DNA of 64,000 nt from Rhizomys pruinosus (Eukaryota > Chordata > Mammalia > Rodentia > Spalacidae), in NCBI GenBank assembly GCA_009823505.1, contig VZQC01011955.1:2498914-2562913 (forward strand), written 5' to 3'. Of the stretch, positions 55,641 to 64,000 are shown piece after piece. Position 1 is the stretch's first letter, and each line of letters begins with the position of its first letter. The notes beneath the pieces are model-generated. The model searched no databases and was not told where the DNA came from. It was given only the letters and a program-made list of their open reading frames with translations. The position numbers were made by a program, and so were the translations under genes.

Positions 55641-56355
55641 TGCTCAGCTAGAATCTTCTTCTAATGGAGGTCTGTGAGCTGATGTCTCAGGGGTGTGAAG
55701 CGTGACTGACAGGGAGAGTGGCTAAAAGGAGAATGACTGACAGGGACGCTTCCTTGAAGTCCTGATCCTGGTTTAGAGGCTGTTCATTGAGTATGCAATG
55801 TCTCTGGTGGCTCCCGCGATCGAGGCAAGAGCAAGGTCATTCCGACAGTAAGTGTTGTGAGTCTCCGGGGCCTGGGCAGATGGAACTGTCAGCAGAGTTA
55901 CACATGCACCCACCGCAGCAGCTGCAGTTAAGCTTTCCCAGCCCCAAGGAGGCAGCCCTGGGAGTTCTACAGGGTTCCATTCTAGCAATGCAGGCTACTA
56001 GGTTTAGAAGGACCCAAAGGGCTCTCTTCCTACCAGCACGGTTTTCAGCAGCTCCACTGACCTGAGGAAAACAAGGTGTCGGGTAGAATAAGGAAACCTT
56101 CTGATTGCCTCTCTGGATTTCATTATAATACAGAGAAGAGGCTTAATGACTCCTCCAAGATAGTGTGCAAAATCTGCACACCCATCCATCTTAGTTTATG
56201 CATACATGTCATATGGAATCTGTGTGCTACTGGGGAGACACTGGCAGCCTGGACAGAGGCAGCCCAGTTCCTCCTGGCTCTAAACGGAAAGAAAGAACCC
56301 ACGGGCTGGACTAGAGCCATTCCTCTGCCCCCCTCTCCCGCACCAAGGGCAGCTA
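55641..56355. other. SLC24A4 large intron, unique sequence
   Basis: No exon or repeat recognised. Confidence 0.35.
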
Positions 56356-56359
56356 AATG

Positions 56360-56755
56360 TGAAACGGGAGCAGTAATGGTACTTTTGTCCCCAGCGCTTC
56401 ACGAGGACTGAGTGACTAAGCACGTGCAAAGCACCTTGCCTGACTGAGTGAGGGCTCAGTGTGTTTTACCTCCTTCGATTATCCCAAGAGACTCTATGAA
56501 ACGCTAGCTTCTCTGTGCAATGGGCTGATCTCCGAGACCACTCGCCTGTTATGTGGGCAGTGGAGGCTGTGCGCCCCACCAATGATAATCAGTTTGGGAA
56601 ACTCATGTAAGGGCTGTGTGACTTCAGAATGCTATTGCTTCTCTGAGCCTCAGTTTCCCTCTCTATACTCTGGGGAGGGCGGTAGCACTCTTCACGAGAT
56701 GGCTGTGAGGATTAAGTGGAGGTGCACAGTACAGCGGGGATATCACAGCCATTGA
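56360..56755 (+). mobile_element. MIR remnants
   Basis: GTGAAACGGGAGCAGTAATGG with AGCACGTGCAAAGCACC (56357-56440) and GTGTGACTTCAGAATGC with CTCTGAGCCTCAGTTTCCC (56616-56755) fit two MIR pieces. Confidence 0.6.
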
Positions 56756-56759
56756 CATG

Positions 56760-59700
56760 AGCTGCTCAGGTGGAAAGCCTAGTTTCTTTTTAGTCACCTG
56801 TGGTGAGGGAGGGAAAGGTCCTGTCACAGGGTTGGGGTGGCCCCCTGTGGACTCACAGGACATCACAGACCATAACCTAGTACAAGTGATCAACTCATGG
56901 CATGGTTTTCCCTAGCAGAACTGGTGCTCACAGCCACTGGCCCCCTGCTTGGGACAGAGCCAGAGCTGTAGTCCTAGTTTCTATAGGAGGCAAAGATTTT
57001 CCTCCTCCTCCCTGGGAGGCCTCACTCTGTCCCCTGGGTGCCAGGGGCAGGAAGAATAATCAGCATCAGACCAGATGGACGTAAGCCAGGGGTGGCTTGG
57101 ACATTCCTAGCCCTAGCTTCTGACTGGTCTATGTAAGGCAGATTGCTGTAAGTTGTAACCACCAAAACATCTAAAAAATGTGTTGGGTAAGTTTAAAATT
57201 TTGCGTTGGTTTCAATCATAGCTGTCCGAGGCTGGATGTAGCCCCTGGGCTACAGACTGGACAGGTAGAATACAAAACACATCATGTGTTCATCTGCTCA
57301 GATTTGTGCAGCAAGCCTGAAGCTCCTAGGAAACGGTGACCGTGGCCTGCCCTGTTCCTCTCAGAGCTCCAAGGCCTGAATGTAGTCTAGTTCCCTGATA
57401 CTCACCAACCGGGATAGTCACTGTGTCTGGGAACTGCCTGTAGCCCAGTGCCTGGCACATCTCAGGCACTCAGTACAGGTAATTCCCTCCCTTAACTACA
57501 GGCCCACAGGAATTCCAGCACCTGTGACTCTTCTAGAACACTACCTGTTGTCTAAGCAGGGGCAGATGGAAACTGATTAGTGCAGACAGCATGTGACTGA
57601 AGCAACTGAAATAAACCGGGACCCTTCTGAACACGTAGTGTAGGGACCTGGTGATATTAGCATACAAACTCTTCAGACCAACCCCAGGAGGCAAGTGTCA
57701 GCAGCCTACTTGTGTGGACGAAGAACAGAGTTGTCAAGGAGCAGCAGCTGACCCAGAGCCACAGTGCTGGCAGAGACATGGCTGGGATTCAAGTCCAGGG
57801 CCCTGGACTCCAGAGCTGGCCCCTAGCTGACCACCACAACAGAAGTGGATGTGGCCAATGCCCATTTTCTGAGCTCTTGATGTAGCCTTACTGGTCCTGG
57901 CTGGCCCAGGAGACAGTTTCCTCCATTTCCAAGGGCCCCTACCTCTGCTATTCCTAATCTGTCCTTCCAGGGTCCTAGAAGGGGAGGGCAGCTACATTCA
58001 TGTACCTCTAAGGGGCATCTCAGAGCTGCCACAGGCTCCAGACCCCAGTGAACACAGAAATAGAACCAGGCTGAAAGGTGGCCATGAAAGTCCAGAGCTG
58101 GGACCACAGATGTGGGGATCGTTGGCTTGCTCTAACCTCCCGTGAACCTCAGCTTCCAATGGCCTCCACCTCCTCCAGCCCAGGCCACTGTCCACGCCTA
58201 GAGGAACAGCCACCACCCAGCACTGTTTCCATCTCCAGTCTGTTCCCAGGGAGGAAAGGACTGTGGTTTCCAAGGGCAACTCTATAAACACATCTGCTAC
58301 ACAAAGGAGACTTTCCTTGGACATAGGAAGAGGCTGCTGGTTCTAAACACAGAGTAGAGAGAGGAAGCTGAGGAAGCTGAGGAAGCTGCTGGCCTTGGCT
58401 GGGTCAAGGCCCCACCCAAGGACATCCTGGAGCTAAGGAAAGAAGGTGGGCCAAGCATAGGGACAGGGCAGAGTTCTTTAAAGGAGTCAAGGAGAGCTTA
58501 CAGGCAGCTGTTCTGGAAGCCAGGGGTGGCAGCACCCTATGAAGTGACCCACCCTGAGGCACCCCAGGTCCTGGATGTAGGGAAGGCAGGCAGGTCCTAC
58601 AGGAGGCTCAAGTGCTCTGCCACACTTAAGGGCTGTAGGAAGCCAAAAGTAAGGTATCCTTCCAAAGGTCTTTACAAAGCGAGTCAATCCTTGTGTTGTT
58701 TTCCAGCTTCCTTCTGGACACGGGTTGTACAGGAATGAGGATGCCTATGAAGTGGCCAGTGGAAGGTGGTGGCTGGGGGCCATGTGGCCTTTATCTGTGA
58801 CCCAGGGCTGCGCACACTCACCTTCGGAGGTCATGAACATGGATCACCAGGGGACAGTCACCACTGCTTTCCATCTAAAGGACCTAGACCATGTCTCCCT
58901 CGCTGTGGTCCTGCTCCAGCCCTCTAGGCTTTGGTTCTTTGATGACTGTAGCCTGCATCCCCTGACCCAGCACCACTGGAGAGGAATGGTGCTGGTGGCA
59001 GGGTGACACGTAGCTGCAAAGGGCACCCCGGGTAGAGCCTAAGGCCTGTGTTCCTACTGCTTATGAACCCAGGGCCCGTCCTGGTTCTACAGCCCTGGCA
59101 CGAGCTCTGAGAAGACACGCCGCCCTCCCAGGACCCTGCTTTGTTGAAGTCCCCCTCACCAGTGTGTCCAATCAGGGACTTTGATCTGGGAACCCTGGGT
59201 CTGAGGAAGACTGCTCCTGGCTTTCGAGGTCCCAGCCAGCTCAGGGATAACTCCTGTGGATTTCAGTGCAGCCTTCAATCTGGACAGCTATGCTGGCTAA
59301 GTGCAGCATGTATCTCCACAGAGCTCCAAGGTGGCACCGGAAGGGGCCCAGATACCAATTCCCTTGGCCTTCCAGTTGGCAGAGGGGTCCTGGAGAGGCT
59401 GAACCCCAGGACTGGGCTCCTCTGACACTGTAGGAAGGGGACAGATTTCATTTTCTGAGTCTGTCCTTAGTGTAGAGAAAAAGTACTGACCAGGGTTAGC
59501 GATTCCTAACCTGGCTGAATCCTTTAATCCTCCAGACAAGAATGAATATGCATAAGAACTCCAGGCTCTGCTTCAGGCTTAGAGCTAGGCCCTAAGTTTG
59601 AGGAGTAGCCCCTGGGTGGCAGTAAGTCACAAGCCATGGAGGATCGCCAATTCAGAAACTCCAGGGAAGTTCATGGTCCCAAGAGAACCTGAATCTAGGC

Positions 59701-60675
59701 ACTGTGGCCAAGGGCCCTAGATTGACAGGCCTGGGCCAGGTCCTTTGAAGCAGCAGTGTCTCTACAGAGATGGGGGCCAATGCAGGGAAGCCTCTGTCCC
59801 TCAGGATCCCTTTCCAAACCAGGCATTCAAGCAAACCAAATATTAAGCACAGAATTCCTTTTAGAAAACATGAAGCATTGGATTAGAAAGTTTGAGAGTT
59901 CTGTTACCTTTAAGGATGATTGTTCACTAAGAAAGAACACCCAGGAATGGGCCCAGTGCTTAAAACCCTGTCTCCTACTTAAAGGCAGCAGAGAGCTCAC
60001 AGAAGGTTGGGTATAGTGAACGTGCACAGGGTGGATTCTGGGAGCCTCTTATACATAAACTCTTGAGTTCATTCATTCAACAGATATCTGTGTGTACAGA
60101 TATAGTGCTGGAATATAGAAATAGGGGAAACAGACAAACATGTTTGCCCCCAAGTAACTGACAGTCTTGTCAATGGAGAGACTGAGGATGAATATATATA
60201 TGCATTACATTTATATATAGCATTTAGAATAAGGTAGCGTGGCAAGGCCACATTGATATGGTGACACTGAGGTAGGGGTGAGGGTGAAAGTCACGTGGAT
60301 AACTAGGGCAAGTGCACTCCAGCGAAGGGCAGTACGGACATCCTGAGGTAAGCTCATTCCTATGTGCTTCAGGAATGGCAGTGAAGAGGCCAGTGTGGCT
60401 GGAGCAGAGGGTATGGGAGGGAGAACAGGTGAGGTTAAGCAGGAGTTAGCAGTCAGATGACCCTGGGCCAGATGACAGGGGAGATTCCAAGTAGAGATGG
60501 GAGGGCCTGAGGCGGCATTGTGCTCTAACCTGGCTAATATATGAGTGGAGATAGCATTCAAATGCGGAAGGTAAAATATCTGTAAGGAGCAGTTGTAGCT
60601 TTAGAATCATCCTCGGAATGAGGCCATATGTGGGCAAAATGTCCTGCTGTTGGTGGGTGAAGATATCCACTGAGG
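56760..60675. other. SLC24A4 large intron, long unique block
   Basis: About 3.9 kb without recognisable rodent SINE or L1. A reversed MIR lies at about 57675-57825 (AGAACAGAGTTGTCAAGGAGC, GGGATTCAAGTCCAGGGCC). Near 57215-57270, words such as CTGTCCGAGGCTGGATGTAG recall old hAT-type DNA elements, but weakly. No exon supported. Confidence 0.45.
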
Positions 60676-60680
60676 ACTTC

Positions 60681-60970
60681 AGAGATGGCTCAGCAGGTGA
60701 GCATGCTTGCTATGCAAGCAGGAGGACCTGTGTCTGAATCTCCAGGACCACTGTAAAGAGCCAGGTGTGGCTGGATGCATCCTTGTAAACCTAGCACTGT
60801 GGGGAGCAGAGACAGAGGATTGCTGGGCCTTGCTGGCCGCTGGCCACTGGCCCAAGCTCCAGGCTCAGTGAGAGATCCTGCCTCAGGGAATATGATGGAG
60901 AGTGACACAGAAGGGCTCATGGTATCCTTTGCCCTCTGCACACATGCATGGATGCAATACCTCTACACAT
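60681..60970 (+). mobile_element. B4 SINE
   Basis: Head GAGATGGCTCAGCAGGTGAG, B1-like part ending AGATCCTGCCTCAGGGAATATG, then a CA-rich end leading into (CT)n. Confidence 0.8.

Positions 60971-60971
<1 letters not shown>

Positions 60972-61026
<55 letters not shown>
60972..61026 (+). repeat. (CT)n, 55 bp
   Basis: Uninterrupted CT run at the tail of the B4, about 310 bp from the exon at 61337. Confidence 0.98.
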
Positions 61027-61029
<3 letters not shown>

Positions 61030-61336
61030 GAAACAGCATTCCTGGGTGCTCTTTCTTATTGCTAGACAGACCAGCTCCCTTGAGCATTCAAGTGTGGTCA
61101 CCAGGGACTGCTGGTCCTTTGGGAGTGCCAGCTGGCCTCTCTCTGAACCCCAGGCTCCAGCCACATCCAGCAGTATCTGCACCCACCCATCTCTTACCTG
61201 CCTATTGATAGATACCCAGTGCCCATGATCACCTAATGCCGGCCCTCTGTACTAGCCTTCCACGGCCTGAGTCCTAGGCATGGCCCCAATGGCACCCGCA
61301 GGTGCCTGGCTGGAGGGCCAGCACCTCCAGACTCAC

Positions 61337-61541
61337 CAGGGATGGAGAAGGGGGAAAGGAAGACCGTCTCCACCGACTCTGGCTCTGGGGGCGGAGGTTG
61401 TGGAGGTGGCTGCTGCTCCTGGTCCTGCTGTGGGTCTTCAGGATTTTCCACAGGAACATTTCCATTCTCAATGCTCTCGTGCCTTCCGTTTTGCAGTGGC
61501 TTGGTGTTTATGCCATTGGCTGAGTTGATCAGCCTCTGCCT
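61337..61541 (-). CDS. SLC24A4: SLC24A4 coding exon: large cytoplasmic loop, Pro/Gln-rich
   Basis: The acceptor is a pyrimidine tract ending CAG at 61544-61542, and the donor is GTGAGT at 61336-61331. The 205 nt give 68 codons plus one base (phase 1), beginning RQRLINSANG and ending FLSPFSIP. The segment is hydrophilic, with no membrane helix, and carries QQDQEQQPPPQPPPPEPE, which contains PxxP motifs of the kind SH3 domains bind. It belongs to the long, poorly conserved cytoplasmic loop between the two membrane blocks of NCKX proteins. NCKX4 assignment rests mainly on the SANG...KPLQNGRHE...ENGNVPVENPEDPQQ pattern recalled from the human protein. A B4 SINE and a (CT)n tract lie about 370 bp downstream in the intron. 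Confidence 0.93.
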
Positions 61542-61544
61542 CTG

Positions 61545-61970
61545 TGGGAACAGGATATAAAAGAGACACCAAAGCAGGTTACACAGAATCACATGACTGC
61601 TTGCTTTCTTATCACCCAGCTCTTGAGAACACCTGCCAGCTGCCTTCCATCCTTGCCAACACTTGCTCTGTGTAGTTGGTCCTTTTCACTTGAGCCATTC
61701 TGGGTGTGCAGTAGTGTGGAATCTCATTTCAATTTGCCTTTCTCCACCACCTAGTGATGCTGAACATCTTACAGGGCTGTTGACCCCTGGATCACCATGT
61801 GTCATTCCAGGCCCAGTGAGTACATTCCCCAAGGCCAGCATCCTCCACCAAACCCACCCGGTCTCTCCTTCCAGCTTGCGGTGCCTAATGACAAAGGCTG
61901 GCCTCACTTGGTGGACCCATGGGCTTCTATGAATTCAGGCAGGGACAGAGGCTGCATTTTATGAAATTAA
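61545..61970. other. SLC24A4 intron upstream of the first exon seen
   Basis: Plus-strand words near 61590-61780 (CTTTCCATCCTTGCCAACACTTG, GTGTGGAATCTCATTTC) suggest a short antisense L1 remnant. No exon seen. Confidence 0.4.
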
Positions 61971-61972
61971 CA

Positions 61973-62165
61973 GGGCTGGGAATATAATAGGTAGTGGAGT
62001 GTTTGCCTACTGCTCAATCCTCAGAGTGAATAAATAGGGCTTGGTGGTAAATAGCTATAATCCCAGCACTTGGAGGTAGAGGCAGGAGGATCAGAAATTC
62101 AAGGCCATCTTCGGGTATCTAGTGACTTTGAGGCCAGCTTGGGCTACAGGAGACCCTGTCTATGA
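61973..62165 (+). mobile_element. ID-like fragment followed by B1
   Basis: GGGCTGGGAATATAATAGG to CTGCTCAATCCTCAG is a decayed ID. GGCTTGGTGGTAAATAGC to GGAGACCCTGTCTATG is a diverged sense B1. Confidence 0.7.
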
Positions 62166-62473
62166 AGGAAAAGAAAAAGGACAGAGGAAGAAATCAGCAA
62201 GCATTATGTACTCTAGACCCTCTGGTTATGGATCAGCCCCATGGGTACTGATTATGCATAGTGACACACAAATCTATCCCCATCACTTCAGCAGGAGACT
62301 CGGGGAAGAAGCTGGGCCCCACCCCCAACAATCTTCCATAACAAGGTGCCCAGCACCTATCCCATGCCCGTGTAGGGGAGCCGTTTAACTTAATGGACAC
62401 ATCATTGCTCTGAAGAAAGCCACCGACTGCTGAACTGTCTTCATGTGAGTTTGAGACAAACTCCTAAATTAGG

Positions 62474-62483
62474 GGTGTGTGCG

Positions 62484-62520
<37 letters not shown>
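62474..62520 (+). repeat. (GT)n
   Basis: GT run with three GC interruptions at its start. Confidence 0.97.
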
Positions 62521-62522
<2 letters not shown>

Positions 62523-62637
62523 CAACAGTCCTTAATACCTAGCCCACCAGAAAGATAAAAGGGATTTTTTTACTTAATAATCAGGCCTAGACATGAAATA
62601 CTTTGCTAGTTAACTGGAGTTAAATAGGCCACCCATG

Positions 62638-62869
62638 GGGGCTGGAGAGATGGCCTAGTGGTTAAGAGCGCCGACCGCTCTTACAGAGGACCTGGGTTCG
62701 ATCCCCAGCACCCACATGGCGGCTGAGAACCGTCTGAAACTCCAATTCCAGGAGAACTCCAGTTCCAGGGGAATCCGACGCCCTCTTCTGACCTCCGTGG
62801 CATTGCACGACACGGGTGCACAAACCTACATGCAGACAGTACATTCATACACATACAGAAAAAAAAAAA
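62638..62869 (+). mobile_element. Young B2-type SINE with target-site duplication
   Basis: GGCCACCCATG at 62627-62637 and 62870-62880. Intact A-box and B-box and internal duplication; the cleanest sense copy in the window. Confidence 0.95.
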
Positions 62870-62965
62870 GGCCACCCATGAAGTCTAAAACAAACAAACA
62901 AACAAACAAACAGACAAACACAAAAATAAAAACAACTAGCTTGGCAGAGACAGAGTTACAAAGGA

Positions 62966-63200
62966 AAGGGCTAGAGAGAGGGTTCAGTGGTTAAGAGTAA
63001 TGACTGTTCTTTACAGAGGACTTGGGTTCAATTCTCAGCATCCCCATGGTGGCTAACAGGGGACCATAACTCTAGTTTCAGAAAATCTGACTCCTTCTTC
63101 TGACCTGTCCAGGCATTGCAGGACAAGGGTGCACTTACACACATGCAGCAATAAACTCAAATACATAAACATTTCAAAAATAATAAATAAAATATTTTTA
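62966..63200 (+). mobile_element. B2/B3-type SINE
   Basis: GGGCTAGAGAGAGGGTTCAG head, single-block body and AATAAATAAAATATTTTT tail. Confidence 0.8.
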
Positions 63201-63455
63201 AAATACTAACCACATGTTTTATAAAAGGTAAGGGTATCACTGCACAGTGAGATGAAGGGTGCAGATGGGGAGGGTTATAACTCTGCCTTAACAGAATCAA
63301 CAGAGGATTATACATGGAAAAGAAAACCTCTTAGGGTAGCTAAGATTGTATTAAAAGAGGCAGAAATTACAGTACACGGGAGGTAATGGATCCACATATC
63401 AAGAGACAAACCAAAAACCTTCTTCCCCTATGAAGGGAACTAGATGGCAAGAACT
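63201..63455. other. SLC24A4 intron, unrecognised sequence
   Basis: Nothing recognised. Confidence 0.3.
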
Positions 63456-63470
63456 AAAAGCTTGTTATGT

Positions 63471-63630
63471 CCGCTGGGTGTGGTGGTGCATGTCTTTAAT
63501 CCCAGCACTCGTGAGGCAGAGGCAAATGGGTCTCTTTGAGTTTCAGGCCAGCCTGATCTACATAGTGAGCTCCAAGTCAGCTGGGACTAAAGGGAGACCC
63601 TGTCTCAAAAAGACAAACAACAACAACAAA
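63471..63630 (+). mobile_element. B1 SINE with target-site duplication
   Basis: AAAAGCTTGTTATGT (63456-63470) and AAAAGCTTGTCATGT (63631-63645) flank it, with one difference. Confidence 0.92.
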
Positions 63631-63873
63631 AAAAGCTTGTCATGTGACCAAAGATGGAGGTCCAAGGAGGGTGAGGCTTAGGGAGAAGTCAGCAACTGCT
63701 GTCTGATGTTGGAAGAGAAGCCACACAGCGGAGGCTGGTGGTCATGTAGGTGAGCCATGGTAAGTAACTTGAACAAAGACTGGCTCTGCCAGGGGAAGAA
63801 AGATCCAGAAAGAAGGGCAAGTGACATGGGTCACACTGGCCCTAGGTGCCTGGGCATGTCCTTTATTTAATTT

Positions 63874-63881
63874 TTTTTATC

Positions 63882-63925
<44 letters not shown>

Positions 63926-63949
63926 CATATATATATAAAACGATAAAAA
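63874..63949. repeat. AT-rich inverted repeat
   Basis: TTTTTATCGTTTTATATAT at the left and its reverse complement, ending AAAACGATAAAAA, at the right enclose (AT)n with a central ATGTATATACAT. The arms can pair as a hairpin with slack in the AT run. Confidence 0.92.
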
Positions 63950-64000
63950 TATATATATATGATTATGTTACAAATCAAATTTAGACCTGTGTCCCCTCCC

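Larger units (their letters stand above)
18800..61541 (-). other. SLC24A4: SLC24A4 (NCKX4) gene, 3' part: six terminal coding exons, five introns, 3'UTR
   Basis: Six minus-strand exons join in frame to encode 272 residues, about the C-terminal 45% of a K+-dependent Na+/Ca2+ exchanger. Family knowledge: NCKX proteins extrude one Ca2+ and one K+ for four Na+ across the plasma membrane; NCKX4 works in enamel-forming ameloblasts, olfactory neurons and brain. Paralogue choice rests on the loop in the first exon here and on the C-terminus NLPMCREDD, which I recall as NCKX4 rather than NCKX3. Intron lengths from 5' to 3' are about 24.1, 5.7, 3.8, 0.4 and 1.4 kb. All junctions are GT/AG and phases match. 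Upstream exons lie beyond the right edge. No frameshift or internal stop was seen. Confidence 0.95.

Noticed and set aside
57180..57275. Possible hAT-type DNA transposon fragment
   Set aside because: Only a few words (CTGTCCGAGGCTGGATGTAG) are reminiscent; no terminal inverted repeats or 8-bp duplication could be seen.
2..64000. CRISPR arrays, operons, phage or plasmid features
   Set aside because: The tandem arrays seen have no spacer-repeat structure, and all context is vertebrate nuclear DNA.

Overview
This is a stretch of rodent nuclear genome. It is packed with rodent SINEs (B1, B2/B3-type, B4, ID), rodent and older mammalian L1 fragments, MaLR-type LTRs, MIR remnants and long microsatellites, and its only recognisable protein-coding gene is split into short exons with GT/AG junctions. 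The youngest B2-type SINEs have a head and an internal 20-bp duplication that I do not recognise as the house mouse or Norway rat form, so another mouse-related rodent is likely; the species cannot be fixed by eye. The window has no CRISPR array, operon, prophage or other prokaryotic feature.

The gene is SLC24A4 (NCKX4), a potassium-dependent sodium/calcium exchanger, on the minus strand. Its last six coding exons lie at 61541-61337, 37220-37054, 31327-31213, 27379-27267, 26859-26794 and 25403-25251. They join in frame with matching phases to give 272 C-terminal residues: the Pro/Gln-rich cytoplasmic loop, the start of the second membrane block, the alpha-2 ion-binding repeat and the final helices ending in CREDD. 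Nothing in them is broken. About 6 kb below the stop codon (25250 to about 18800) has no recognisable SINE or LINE and ends at a cluster of minus-strand AATAAA signals, so it is probably a long 3'UTR.

Below the 3'UTR, about 18.7 to 5.4 kb is intergenic DNA full of repeats. A CpG-rich block at about 4640-5330 follows. In human, RIN3 lies directly downstream of SLC24A4 on the same strand. By synteny this block is the likely RIN3 promoter and first exon, with a good minus-strand splice donor at 4768; this is inference. Positions 1-4640 would then be RIN3 intron 1.

The large SLC24A4 intron (37221-61336) is a retrotransposon graveyard. It holds a sense L1 (about 40.0-43.8 kb), an antisense L1 (about 45.5-51.4 kb) split by many SINEs and by an unidentified insertion of about 1.2 kb, a 345-bp polypyrimidine tract, and a truncated tRNA-Gly pseudogene. 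Eleven young B2-type SINEs lie across the window and keep target-site duplications, including insertions nested in older repeats. Several minisatellites (units of 7, 18, 33, 34, 43 and about 54 bp) are also present. I found no convincing undescribed system; the points most worth checking are listed in the findings.
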